Source of the DNA: a virus
Virus record (IMG/VR): IMGVR_UViG_3300049043_000313
Coordinates: 1-39,153 of that record
DNA: 39,153 nucleotides
Direction: 5' to 3' (one strand)
Positions 1 to 8,036 of the stretch are shown here, in pieces. The position numbers and the translations under genes are program-made. Position 1 is the first letter of the stretch; every line of letters begins with the position of its first letter. The notes below the pieces were generated by a model. That model was not told where the DNA came from, made no database searches, and saw nothing but the letters and a program-made list of their open reading frames with translations.

Positions 1-195
1 GCGGCCGCCATCAAAGACCTGGTCGCCGTTGAACGCCTCAGCCGCGGTGCGCCGAGCGATGTCACCGGCACCGTCGGAACGACGACGACGACAAAGACCC
101 TCGTCGATGCCATCGACGGCCTGCTGCGCGACCACGGTTACGACGCCGAGACCAGCCCGGCCGACGTCACGAAGCCCATCGAGGGCGACGACTGA
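1..195 (+). CDS. C-terminal end of an unknown protein (cut by window start)
   Basis: The frame is open from base 1 to a TGA at 193-195, giving about 64 residues with no start codon in the window. The visible part has an alanine/leucine helix, a threonine-rich linker and an acidic end (KPIEGDD). The codons are G-first with C/G third, so it is very likely real coding sequence. Its position a few genes before the large terminase would suit a small terminase or DNA-binding protein, but I see no motif that proves this. Function unknown. Confidence 0.6.
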   Translation, partial: AAAIKDLVAVERLSRGAPSDVTGTVGTTTTTKTLVDAIDGLLRDHGYDAETSPADVTKPIEGDD

Positions 196-303
196 GCCGC
201 GATACACGCAACGCGCGCCTCAACGCGTGCAACTGGATACTGCCCCCGTGTTTTCGGCCACCTTCGTTTCTCCCACGCATACACTGAACCGATCGGAGTG
301 CTC

Positions 304-615
304 ATGACGTTCGACGACATCGCCGAGGCCCTCGAGGTCTTCGGCGTCGACGAAGACGGCGGTGGCCACGATGAACGCGGCCACCGACAAGGAGCAGGCT
401 GCGCAAGCGTTCGAAGGCCTGCGACAGTGCGCACGAAGCCGCTGGATCGCGATGCTCGGTGGCGATGCATCCCCGGAGGCCATCGCCGCGGCTCGGCCGA
501 TGTGGGGCCGCCTGAGCGCGGTGCAGGTCAAGCGCTTCCAGCCGAACCATGCGACCTGGCCCCGCTGCACTCTCCAAGCGAAAGCGGCCGTCATGCTCAG
601 ACTCCACAATCTTGA
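304..615 (+). CDS. Unknown small protein, frameshifted
   Basis: An ATG at 304 opens a short acidic stretch (MTFDDIAEALEVFGVDEDG). The coding signal then moves to the frame beginning at ATG 371 (MNAATDKEQAAQAFEGL...), which continues through a Trp/Met-containing helical segment to about 560. Either these are two tiny ATGA-coupled genes or one gene with a one-base error near 365. The true stop is unclear: the TGA at 613-615 is reached only after another frame change. The 3' part runs into the opposite-strand GHKL ATPase segment. No family recognised. Confidence 0.4.
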   Translation: MTFDDIAEALEVFGVDEDGGGHDERGHRQGAGCASVRRPATVRTKPLDRDARWRCIPGGHRRGSADVGPPERGAGQALPAEPCDLAPLHSPSESGRHAQTPQS

Positions 616-847
616 CGACGAGCGGGAGTCCAACGCCTGTCCCATTCGGCTTCGTGGTGACGAAGAGTGCGGTCGCATCGACGAGAGCCTCGGCACTCAT
701 TCCGCACCCTGCGTCGCGAACAGAGACTTCTACGTGGCCGTCAGCCTTCGATACGGTGACGACGATTGGAGCGATGTCGCGCTGCAAGACCTGCGTCGCG
801 AGCGCTCCGAGCACGCTGCTGACGCGCCGCACGTTGGCCGCCACCAT
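528..847 (-). CDS. GHKL (histidine-kinase-type) ATPase domain segment, antisense
   Basis: Read on the minus strand, this region encodes the second half of a HATPase_c fold. A beta pair (IVVTVSKADGHVEVSV) leads into the G1-type box DAGCGM. Then come an F-x-T-T-K-x-x-G-T-G-V-G-L-P-L-V lid/G2 segment, KIVESEHDGRF, and a final beta strand ending RMVRLEAL. Order and spacing match ATP-binding domains of sensor kinases. Codons in this frame are G-first, while the opposite strand is not codon-like between about 560 and 770. The start (ATG at 847-845) is tentative because it overlaps the + gene at 774. The probable stop at 530-528 is one base out of frame. No His-containing dimerisation domain or receiver is visible, so it is a lone ATPase domain or a fragment. 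Confidence 0.5.
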
Positions 848-1043
848 CGCGGAGCGAGACGCTGCCCGCACGAGCCCGGCAGGGCTGCGGTGGGCCAACG
901 TGCTCGCCGACGTCGCCATGCTGCGCGCTCAGGTGGAAGCGCTCATTGCAGCGGCGCCGCGGTGCCTGACCGACGCCGACCGCGACCGCTGGCTCATTGC
1001 ATCTGCCAACGCCCGCGATGCACTCGAAAGGACAAGGCCATGA
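774..1043 (+). CDS. Unknown small helical protein
   Basis: Starts at ATG 774 (MSRCKTCVASAP...), with GGAG just upstream, and ends at TGA 1041-1043, giving 89 residues. It has an N-terminal CxxC pair, then a long Ala/Leu/Arg helix ending RDALERTRP. The stop overlaps the next start as ATGA, which supports the frame and the end. Codon use becomes strongly coding only from 774 onward, because the upstream in-frame sequence is the shadow of the minus-strand ATPase segment. No family recognised. It is the first of a run of translationally coupled small genes. Confidence 0.55.
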   Translation: MSRCKTCVASAPSTLLTRRTLAATIAERDAARTSPAGLRWANVLADVAMLRAQVEALIAAAPRCLTDADRDRWLIASANARDALERTRP

Positions 1044-1369
1044 CGAAGTGGTCCGATGCAGCTGGCGGCGGCGCCATCAAAGCCGACGACGGTTCGGTGG
1101 TGTTCGTGCACCTCAAGGAGAAGCTGCGCGACGACGGCGACATCGGCCTCGACCCCGATGTGCCACAACCAGCAACCCGCACCGAGCGCGCGCGGACAAA
1201 GGCGGTGGGCGCCGCGCTTTCGTTTGCCTCCGCGGCCATCGCGCTCGCTGCGACGCCGTGGCACGAGCCGCGTGAGCCGCGCGAACCGATCCCGAAGCCC
1301 GGCCCGTCGAAGGCAAAGCGCGAAGCACGCAAGCGCGTCAAGGCCGCTCGGAAGGCGTCGCGCCGATGA
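1040..1369 (+). CDS. Unknown protein with Lys/Arg-rich tail
   Basis: 109 residues, from ATG 1040 (overlapping the upstream TGA) to TGA 1367-1369 (overlapping the downstream ATG). The N-terminal half is a small mixed domain (DDGSVVFVHLKEKL). A hydrophobic alanine segment follows (AALSFASAAIALAA), then a proline/glutamate hinge and a very basic C-terminus rich in KAKR and KRVKAARK. The basic tail suggests nucleic-acid or envelope contact. The hydrophobic stretch might be a weak membrane segment. The reading frame is intact, which is unusual in this window. Function unknown. Confidence 0.6.
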   Translation: MTKWSDAAGGGAIKADDGSVVFVHLKEKLRDDGDIGLDPDVPQPATRTERARTKAVGAALSFASAAIALAATPWHEPREPREPIPKPGPSKAKREARKRVKAARKASRR

Positions 1370-1602
1370 AGCGCGATGGCCTGCGCCCACCGCACGACCC
1401 GGTGATCCGGATTTTCTGGTGGCCACGCAACGGTTCCGTCGTGGCGGCAATGGCGCCGCCACGACGGAAGGCCGCAGAGACGCGACGTCACGCCGATGCG
1501 GCGGCGCTCGACGTCATCATCGACACCGCCCTGGGCGACGAGGATGCATGGATGGTGAGCAGCGTCGTCGCCGACATCCTGCATGTGAGAGGTCTTGCAT
1601 GA
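1366..1602 (+). CDS. Unknown 78-residue protein
   Basis: ATG 1366 overlaps the previous stop and TGA 1600-1602 overlaps the next start. The protein begins with an HDP/WW-containing segment (PVIRIFWWPRNGSVV), followed by an alanine-rich helix and an acidic patch (DTALGDEDAWM). It is intact and coupled on both sides, so it is very probably translated. No recognisable motif. Confidence 0.55.
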   Translation: MKRDGLRPPHDPVIRIFWWPRNGSVVAAMAPPRRKAAETRRHADAAALDVIIDTALGDEDAWMVSSVVADILHVRGLA

Positions 1603-1817
1603 TGCACGTGGTCGTGATCGCGCAGATGTCGTGCGACGAGTGCGGCCGGCATGGGCCGGAGTTCACCCGCGACAAGGCCCGCGAGGCCGCGCGCACGTTT
1701 GCTCGAGCAGCCGGCTGGAAGCACCGCAAGCGCGAGACCCCACGAACCACCGTGTGGGTGGACATCTGCCCCGACTGCAACAACCGATGGGAGAGCGCCG
1801 ATGAACCGAACACCTGA
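1599..1817 (+). CDS. Small zinc-ribbon protein
   Basis: 72 residues from ATG 1599 (ATGATG over the previous TGA). Two CxxC knuckles are present: C12-x2-C15 (MSCDECG) and C57-x2-C60 (ICPDC). They are separated by a basic helix (KAREAARTFARAAGWKHRKR). The layout is that of a two-knuckle zinc ribbon, common in small phage proteins that bind nucleic acid or protein partners. The gene overlaps the start of the next gene by 17 bases in another frame. A specific function cannot be given. Confidence 0.6.
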   Translation: MMHVVVIAQMSCDECGRHGPEFTRDKAREAARTFARAAGWKHRKRETPRTTVWVDICPDCNNRWESADEPNT

Positions 1818-2226
1818 CGAGCAACGTGCAGCAGCTGCCGAAGACTGCGCCCGATGCGGTGCCCGCCCAGGCATCACGTGTCGCGGCGAGCGCGGCGCTC
1901 CGGTCCCGCACCATGCCGAGCGCTTCATGGCCGCCGAGAGGCGCGTGGCTGCGGCACGCAGCGCGGCAGGCCCATCGCGCCGACGGCTGTCGCGGCAGAG
2001 CATCGTCGAGCGCATTGCGGTCGCCGCCGAGGCCGCGCCGATCGGTTCGGTCTGGGCCGATGCCGACACCGGGTCGCTCTACGAAGTCGCCGGGCATGGC
2101 CTCCCGGTCGGCGATGTCTCCACCGTCGAAGACATCATGGTGCTCTACGTCGACCCGCTCGACCGACGCGCGAGCTTCATCCGCGGCGTCACCTCGTTTG
2201 TTGCGCGCTTCGTTCGTCGACGATGA
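1801..2226 (+). CDS. Phage zinc-finger protein (CxxC...H type)
   Basis: 141 residues, from ATG 1801 to TGA 2224-2226. Near the N-terminus is a C16-x2-C19-x6-C26 cluster followed by H37/H38 (CARCGARPGITC...HHAERF). This resembles the small DNA-binding phage zinc-finger pattern CPxCGAxPGxxC...HxxR. A second domain from about residue 75 has a beta-rich part (GSVWADADTGSLYEVAGHGL) ending in a basic tail RRR. The frame is intact. A role in DNA binding or early regulation is an inference from the finger alone. Confidence 0.55.
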   Translation: MNRTPDEQRAAAAEDCARCGARPGITCRGERGAPVPHHAERFMAAERRVAAARSAAGPSRRRLSRQSIVERIAVAAEAAPIGSVWADADTGSLYEVAGHGLPVGDVSTVEDIMVLYVDPLDRRASFIRGVTSFVARFVRRR

Positions 2227-2271
2227 GGCGCCACCGTGGTAGCCAAGCACCAGCAACCCAAGGAGTAGTTC

Positions 2272-2632
2272 ATGCCGCGCCTCATCCAGAAGCCCACCGC
2301 TGGCCGCATCGTCCTCGTCAGCCTTCAGAACCCCGCCGACCCGAAGGGCGTCATCAGCCGGCCGGCGATCGTCGTCCAAGCCTTCGACGGCGGCCACCTC
2401 ATCAACGCCAAGGTGCTGCTCGACTGCAACGACGCCAGCGTCCCCGGGCGCAGCGAGGCCTTCACGCTCGACGTGACGTCGATCCCGTTCGACGCCGACG
2501 GCATCCTGCTCGATGCCAACGGCGACCATGTCGTCTCGTGGCGTTGGCTGCCACGCTGCGACGACAAGATCGAAGTCGCAGGCGAAGACCCTGAGCCGGT
2601 CGATAGCTGCTGCGGCTGCCGTCGCGCCCTGA
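2272..2632 (+). CDS. Unknown protein, 3' end obscured
   Basis: ATG 2272 follows an AAGGAG ribosome site (2259-2264). The product is a compact beta-rich domain (AGRIVLVSLQNP..., HVVSWRWLPRCDDKIEVA) of about 110 residues. The open frame runs on without a stop through a perfect terminator hairpin into the next gene, which is unlikely to be real. A one-base shift would put the stop at 2592-2594, 2604-2606 or 2630-2632; I chose the last. If the frame is correct to 2630, a CCGC cluster is also included. Function unknown. Confidence 0.5.
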
Positions 2633-2656
2633 TCTCGCAAGGCATCACCAACGACG

Positions 2657-2687
2657 ACGCCCGCAAGACCAGCGGGCGTTCGTTTTT
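2657..2687 (+). terminator. Rho-independent terminator
   Basis: Perfect 7-bp stem CGCCCGC / GCGGGCG with loop AAGACCA, followed by TTCGTTTTT. It sits between the gene at 2272 and the ribosome site of the gene at 2701, and shows that the upstream gene should stop before it. Confidence 0.75.
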
Positions 2688-2700
2688 CAGCAGGAGCAAC

Positions 2701-3120
2701 ATGGAAGACGAGGACTGCCCAGCCGAGAACGCGAACGCGCGCGGGGCCACCATCATCGATGCGCGCGTCGACTTCCGCACCGTCGACGTCATGCGTGAGC
2801 CAGATGGCCGATTCGTGCTCGAGGACATCGACATCAAGGCCAGCAAGGAGGCGAAGCCATCGCGGGCCTTCATCGGCGAGTGCGAGGCGTGCACCACTCC
2901 ATGCGCGCTGCGGCCGATCTCCATCCAGCCTGCGCCGTGGCAGGTCATCGAGCCGAACGCGGGCATGCTCGAGAACGTCGTCGCCGATGTGCCGTCGTCG
3001 CTGCGCGGCGGCATGTTTCGCGAGGTCTGGGCGTGCAGCGATGCGTGCGAGCGCGCGCTGCTGAAGTGGGCTGGCCTCGATCCGTCGACGGCGGGCCTCA
3101 AGAACGAGGCGCAGGCATGA
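2701..3120 (+). CDS. Cysteine-rich protein of unknown function
   Basis: 139 residues. ATG 2701 is preceded by CAGGAGCAAC, a good ribosome site. The N-terminal half is acidic and beta-rich (RVDFRTVDVMREPDGRFVLEDIDI). The middle has a C-x2-C-x4-C cluster (CEACTTPC). The C-terminal part has CSDACE followed by a helix, which resembles the closing knuckle of a treble-clef finger. TGA 3118-3120 overlaps the next ATG. It probably binds zinc. The role is unknown, but it is coupled to the gene just before the terminase. Confidence 0.55.
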   Translation: MEDEDCPAENANARGATIIDARVDFRTVDVMREPDGRFVLEDIDIKASKEAKPSRAFIGECEACTTPCALRPISIQPAPWQVIEPNAGMLENVVADVPSSLRGGMFREVWACSDACERALLKWAGLDPSTAGLKNEAQA

Positions 3121-3694
3121 GCAGACCACGTCGACCAGGTAGCAGCGACAACATGCTCTGGGCTGTCGCGCGCGCGCTCGGCCAGCCGAAGAAGCACCGC
3201 GCCGACGACGAGGACGGCGGCGTCGATCGCGTGCACAGCGGACGCGGCGGGTACTTCCCGCGCAGCGGCTCGAACGAGCAGATCGCCGACCGGCTTCGCC
3301 GCGGCATGTCGCAGTCAGCAATCCGCGCCGAGCTCGGCTGCGGTCAGGAGAGGGTGCAGATGGTGGCGAAGGAGCTGGGCATCTCGATGAGACCAGGCAA
3401 GCGCAAGGCGGCGGCCGTCGGGCGTGCGCGAGCACAAGACCTTCAGGAGCGGCGCCAACTCTCAACTGCGTGGGAGCGTCGGCCTTCCCGACGACTGGCA
3501 AACGTTCACCGCGCACTACGACGAGATCGCCGACGCCGTCGTGCTTCGCGTGAAGACGCGCTTCGAGGAGCCGGTGCGCGAATCGCCGACGGTCGAGCTC
3601 GTTGCACCATGCCCGGCGTGCACCGATGGTGCAAGGCGGGCACGCGTATGCGTGCCCGCACTTCGTTGCCCGCAAGCGGAAGGCCAAGCGATGA
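3117..3694 (+). CDS. HTH protein upstream of terminase, possible small terminase or regulator (frameshifted)
   Basis: Starts at ATG 3117. Residues about 45-85 form a helix-turn-helix: SNEQIADRLRRGMSQSAIRAEL followed by GCGQERVQMVAKELGI, close to resolvase/homeodomain-like folds. The frame changes near 3420, after which DDWQTFTAHYDEIADAVVLR reads cleanly. It changes again near 3633, giving a C-terminal CPAC...HAYACPHF zinc-like pair and a basic end KRKAKR. The stop TGA 3692-3694 overlaps the terminase ATG. Position and DNA-binding fold would suit a small terminase subunit. The sequence alone does not prove this. Confidence 0.5.
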
Positions 3695-5213
3695 AGCGCC
3701 GCGCGCCACTTCTTGCGTCGATGGCGATGCACATCATCCAGCAACTCGGTGGCCGGCTCTGGAGCAAGCAGCGCGACATCCTCAACGCCGTCTTCGGTTC
3801 GTCGCGCAAGCGCATCTGCGTGGTGAAGAGCTGCACCGGCGCAGGCAAGAGCCACGTCGCCGCGTACATCGCGTGGGCGTGGCTGCTGTCGGGCCACGGC
3901 CGTCTCGTCGTCACGACGGCGCCATCGCAGCGGCAGGTCAACGGCGCGGTCTGGAACGAGATGAGGATCATTGCGCGCCGCATGGAGAAGGCAGGTGTTT
4001 CCATCGGCGGCTCGCTCGCACCGAAGGCGGCAAACTACGAGGGGCCGCATGGCCGACGGGCCATCGGCTACAGCACCGACAGCGCGACCAACTTCGCCGG
4101 CTGGCACAGCCCAGGCGGAACGCTCGTCATCATCGACGACGCGCAGGGCCTCGACGAAGAGGCGTGGTCGACGATCCTCGGCACGGTCACCGGCGAGAAC
4201 GATCGCATCCTGGCGATTGCAAACCCGCTGTCGCCGTCGGGCACCTTCTACGCGCTCTGCACCACCGTTGGTGGCGACGCCGTTGAGCGCATCACGATCA
4301 GCGCGTTCGACACGCCGAACCTGGAAGACGGGCCGCGCGATCATCGACGGCATGGTCACGAAGGAGCAGGTCGAATCGATCCGCGCTGTCGCAGGCGAAG
4401 GGTCGCCATCGTGGAAGGCGCGCGTGCCTCGGCGAGTTCCCCGACACCGACGACATGGCGCTCGTGCCGCTGTCGTGGCTCGCGGCGGCGCATGACCGAT
4501 GGAAGGAGTGGGCGTCGTCGCTCGAGCACGAGACTCCCGAGTCGGTGTCGATGGCCGCCGACCTTGCGGGCCTTGGCGTCGACTGCGGCATCACCGCTAT
4601 CGTTCGCGACTACCTGTTTCGCGACCGCCTCGGCGCACCGCAACGAGTTCGCGTGCTCGCGCCGCTCATCCGCCACCCGAAGTTCCCCGTCGAGAACACG
4701 ATGGGCACGACGGGGCTGCTCAAACGGCAGTGGAGCGACATCCGGCCTGACTCCTTCCGCATCGACAAGGTGGCGCTCGGGCAAGGCATCTACGACCGCC
4801 TCGTCGAGATCTGGTGTGCCCGTCATCGGCATGAGCGGCGGCACCGTGGCCAACGACCCCACGCGCTACGTCAACCAGCGCGCCGAGGTGCTGCACGCAT
4901 TCCGTGATGCCCTGCGCCCGCGCTCGACGGACGGGCGCCCGACACGCGCCCGCTGGTGATGCTGCCGTGGGACGAACGGCTCGTGCACCAGGCGACGACG
5001 CTTCGCGTGTCGTACACGAGCCGCGGCCTGTCGAAGGTGGAAAGCAAGCTCGAGTGGAGCGCGCGCCAGCGCAAGGCTCAGCACGCGGCGAGCAACTCAC
5101 CCGACGAGCTCGACGCCGTGTCGATGGCGATGTGCCCCGAGCCTACGGGCGCAGGCGGCGGCGCAGGCCTCGGCGAGTTCCTGCGTGCCTACGGCGGTGG
5201 CAGCGAACGTTGA
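3691..5213 (+). CDS. terL: Terminase large subunit (frameshifted)
   Basis: This is the ATPase-nuclease motor that packages DNA through the portal. Walker A (SCTGAGKS) lies near residues 44-51. Walker B (LVIIDDAQGLDEE) lies near 145-157. Between them is TTAPSQRQVNGAVWNEMR, a typical large-terminase motor segment. The C-terminal nuclease part begins after FPDTDDMALVPLSW, with an acidic AADLAGLGVDCG strand. Later come KVALGQGIYDRLVE and NDPTRYVNQRAEV, as in many large subunits. ATG 3691 overlaps the upstream stop. I see frame changes near 4331, 4425, 4812 and 4935. The end is GEFLRAYGGGSER at 5213. About 507 residues is normal for the family. Confidence 0.92.
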
Positions 5214-5292
5214 CGGCGGCCTGGGTGCATGAGACGCTTCGCCGACGCTCTGGTAAAGCACGACGAGCGTGGGCATGAAGCGAGACGGGATC

Positions 5293-5335
5293 GGGCCGGG
5301 GAGCAGGCAACTGCAACCCGGCCCGGTTCTTTTCT
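5293..5335 (+). terminator. Rho-independent terminator after terL
   Basis: Perfect 8-bp stem GGGCCGGG / CCCGGCCC enclosing a 16-base loop, followed by GGTTCTTTTCT. It lies 80 bases past the terminase stop. Confidence 0.7.
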
Positions 5336-5425
5336 GGTAGGCTGAGCGCACTGCACGCAACGGCTGTGCGAAGAACGCTTGGCGGTGTGAAACAAACAGC
5401 AGCGGCAATGTCTGCACATGACAGG

Positions 5426-5459
5426 GAAAAGCTCCGCAATGGTGCGGAGCTTTTCTTTT
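5426..5459. terminator. Bidirectional terminator between convergent genes
   Basis: Perfect 13-bp stem GAAAAGCTCCGCA / TGCGGAGCTTTTC with loop ATGG. A-rich and T-rich flanks allow it to work on both strands. It lies directly beyond the stop of the minus-strand thyX gene and downstream of terL, so it would separate the two convergent units. The 85 bases between this hairpin and the preceding one contain no gene that I can support. Confidence 0.8.
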
Positions 5460-5463
5460 GGTG

Positions 5464-6357
5464 TCAGGCCGCGCGCCGCACGTATTCGCGTGCGAGCAGC
5501 TTGCGGTGCTGAATCGTCCCGTCCCGCAGAGGCATGTTGTCGTCGTCGAGCTCGGCGAAGTTGCCGGCGAGGTTGCGCTGCATCCCTTCGATGCCGCACC
5601 ACACCTGGTGCTCGAACGGCGTCGCGTGGAGCGGGTCGGTACTCTCGGCCTCGAGGCCGAGCCGCACGTCGTCAGCCATCGACGACATCTCGCGCTCGCC
5701 TGCACGGAAGAGCGAAGCCCGCCGACATCGCGTCGATGAAGCACGCGCTGCGTCCCTCACCGACCAGCGCGCTGCATCCACGTCGTCGACGTAGGGCAGA
5801 TGCGCTTCGCGCTCAATCGCTGGCCCATGCTCGACGAGGAGCAACCGCATCTCGGTGGCGATGTCGAAGAAGTGCGGCTCGGTGCCGCCTTCGATGCGGA
5901 GCGATTCGAAGTGCGGGATGTGTGAGACGCGCGTCGTCACGACGTACTGCATCCACGACCACGGCTGCAGCAGGCGGTTGCAATCCTGCTTGTGCAGGTT
6001 GTCGTCGGCCATCGCTTGCACGACGCGCACGACGGGGAACCGTGCCGCCAGCCATCGCTCGCGGTTCCTGTCCGCGACCTCCGGTGATGCGGGCGTGTTG
6101 CCCTGCATGCCTGGCTCGTTGAGCGACCAGTGCCAGCGGACGAACGGGTCTTCCAGCACGTCGCGAATCATCGACGCCGTCGTCCGCGCACGAAACGACG
6201 CCGCCGAGTTGGAGCGCTGCCGATGCGTGCGCATCTCGCCGTCGAGGAACGACGGCAGCTTCACCTGCCACGAGGCCATGGTCACGCCGTTGGGGATTCT
6301 GCTGCTCGCCAGCAGCTTGACGAGGCCAGAGGCATCGTTGCGCGTTGTCGTCGTCAT
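5464..6357 (-). CDS. thyX: ThyX-type flavin-dependent thymidylate synthase (phage form)
   Basis: ThyX makes dTMP from dUMP using FAD/NADPH and methylene-tetrahydrofolate. Residues 44-57 (THRQRSNSAASFR) are the phage-type version of the ThyX signature RHRxxSxNxxSxR. Downstream are HWSLNEPGMQG (about 76-86) and HKQDCNRLLQPW (122-133), typical of viral ThyX proteins. Then follow the segment contacting nucleotide and flavin (VVTTRVSHIPHFESLR) and FFDIATEMRLLL. ATG 6357 overlaps the portal stop as ATGA. Length is 297 residues if intact. A frameshift near 5755-5790 is possible because the C-terminal part has arginine-rich stretches. It should supply thymidylate for phage DNA synthesis. Confidence 0.85.
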   Translation of the reverse strand: MTTTTRNDASGLVKLLASSRIPNGVTMASWQVKLPSFLDGEMRTHRQRSNSAASFRARTTASMIRDVLEDPFVRWHWSLNEPGMQGNTPASPEVADRNRERWLAARFPVVRVVQAMADDNLHKQDCNRLLQPWSWMQYVVTTRVSHIPHFESLRIEGGTEPHFFDIATEMRLLLVEHGPAIEREAHLPYVDDVDAARWSVRDAARASSTRCRRASLFRAGEREMSSMADDVRLGLEAESTDPLHATPFEHQVWCGIEGMQRNLAGNFAELDDDNMPLRDGTIQHRKLLAREYVRRAA

Positions 6358-7970
6358 GGTGTGGTCGTCTCCGCGGTTGCAGGCTTGAACGTGCTGCCGG
6401 CCGAACCCATGACCTTCTCGGCCTCGGTGGTCGACAGCTGGAAGGCAATCTCGAGCATCGCGACGCCTGCGTCGCGAGGGATCTCGCCTTTGGCGACGCT
6501 GGTGACGATGCCCTGCATCGACGCCACCTGCGCACCGTTGAGCGCAGTCTTCTGGACGTCGGTTGCTGCCGTCGTCGTCGTCGTCGTCGCAGGAAGCGGA
6601 TCGCCGTTCTGGTCCAGCGTTGACGGGTCGATGGTCGACGGATCGGTTGCGTTCGGGTCGCCATCGATCTCGACGTCGTCGACGACGGTGCGCGTCGAGA
6701 AGCCCGTCGAGCCGAAGCGTGCCTTGCGCAGCTCCCCAGGGCGAAGCTCTCCGCGGTCGAAGTACAGCACGTCGGCCTGCGCCTGGATGAGGTGCGTCTC
6801 GGCCTGCTCCTTCTCCGACTGGGGAAGCAGCGGACAGAAGCTCATGTCGAGATCGACCTCCTCGACGTCGATCTTCAAGCTGGCGGCGATGATGAGGATC
6901 AGCTGCCGAAGCGGCGGGCGCAGCTTCTGCTCCTGCAGCGACGCGATGTGCGCGTACCACCAGCGCATGTCGGCGTCTCCGGTGGCGTCGAGGCCTGCGG
7001 GGCTGCGGCCCATGAGCAGGGCGATCGGCATCCGCGCGGCGCTCGCCACGCGTTCAACAAGCCGGTCCAGGTTCTCGGCGACGCCGGAGAAGCTGCGCGA
7101 CAGTTCCGACACCTTGTCGGCGCCGTCCAGCGTCATCAAGCCGAAGTTCGACCTCACGAGGTTGAGCATGGCGATGCGCGATTGGATCGCCTCCTTGCCG
7201 CCGTTGGTCGCCATCGCCGCGGTGAACTTGTCGATCGACAGCACGGTCTCGCTGAAGCGCGACATTGACACCGCCACGCCGGCCATCGCGGTGTCGAGGT
7301 CGTCGATGCGCTCTCGGCAGCGGTGAAGCACTGGCAGGCCCCATCCAGCCGCAGTGCGCATGCGGCGAGGCATCGGCTCGAATCCCAGCGGAGGATGCGG
7401 CTCGAGTGCACCTTCGTCACTTCGCCGTCGATGTTGACGTCGTAGGCACCGATGCTTCCGTCGGGCGCGATGTCGACGCTGTTGACCTCGAAGCGATCGA
7501 AGACGCGCAGCCAGAGCACCTTGCCTGGCTGACGCGGCAGCGACAGGTCAGGCACCAGCACGCCGTCCTTGTTCGGCGTCATGCGCTGACCGCCGATGCC
7601 GACCAGTGCGATGGCGCTGCCGGTGAGGCGCGACCACAGCAGGCCCTCGAACATCGCCGTGCGGGCGTCGATCTCGTTGAGCGCGTGTTCGATCTGCTCG
7701 GCCGCGGTGCCGCCGTCGCCTTTGCTCTGCAGGTCGATCCACGCGCGGGTCATGTCCTCGGCGGGGATGGCGACGATGTTGTGCTCGAGGTCGTGCTCGG
7801 TGAAGCGCGTGTCGAGTTCCTGAGCGGCTGCATCGCGTTCTTGCGGACGACGTAGGTCGCCGACCGCGCGTCGCGCTGGGCGCCCATGCCGGTGATGAGG
7901 TTCGCGAGACTGTCGACGATGATCGGGTGCTGGCTCTCCGCGCTTGGCGCGTTCTTTTCTTTGCTGACAT
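6354..7970 (-). CDS. Portal protein (DUF1073-like), frameshifted
   Basis: The portal forms the ring at the head vertex through which DNA passes. The protein opens with DSLANLITGMGAQRD. It continues with VAIPAEDMTRAWIDLQ and WSRLTGSAIALVGIGGQR, then VHSSRILRWDSSR, each characteristic of DUF1073-type portals. The C-terminal AKGEIPRDAGVAMLEIAF segment is also shared by portals. A Thr-rich linker precedes it. I chose ATG 7970, which has GGAGGGC at a good distance. The frame changes near 7955, 7830 and 7376. About 538 residues. It is transcribed opposite to the terminase and all other head genes, together with thyX. Confidence 0.85.
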
Positions 7971-8036
7971 GACATGCCCTCCTGGTTGTCGCCGCTCTCA
8001 GAAGCGGCAACGATACGCGCTCAATCGGAGGTGTGG

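Noticed and set aside
1-8. NotI site GCGGCCGC exactly at the first base, suggesting a cloned insert end
   Set aside because: The 39-kb size and the site would fit a fosmid insert, but NotI sites are common in GC-rich DNA and the window edge may be arbitrary. Not enough to claim.
1663-4359. Minus-strand open frame of 898 codons
   Set aside because: It lies antisense to several good + genes including the terminase Walker A region, is rich in Arg, Ala and His, and shows no domain. Long antisense frames are expected in GC-rich DNA.
6354-7970. Acb1-like anti-CBASS enzyme instead of portal
   Set aside because: Acb1 proteins share a name with part of this family, but the protein here has full portal length and portal-type C-terminal segments, and I find no paired HxT motifs.
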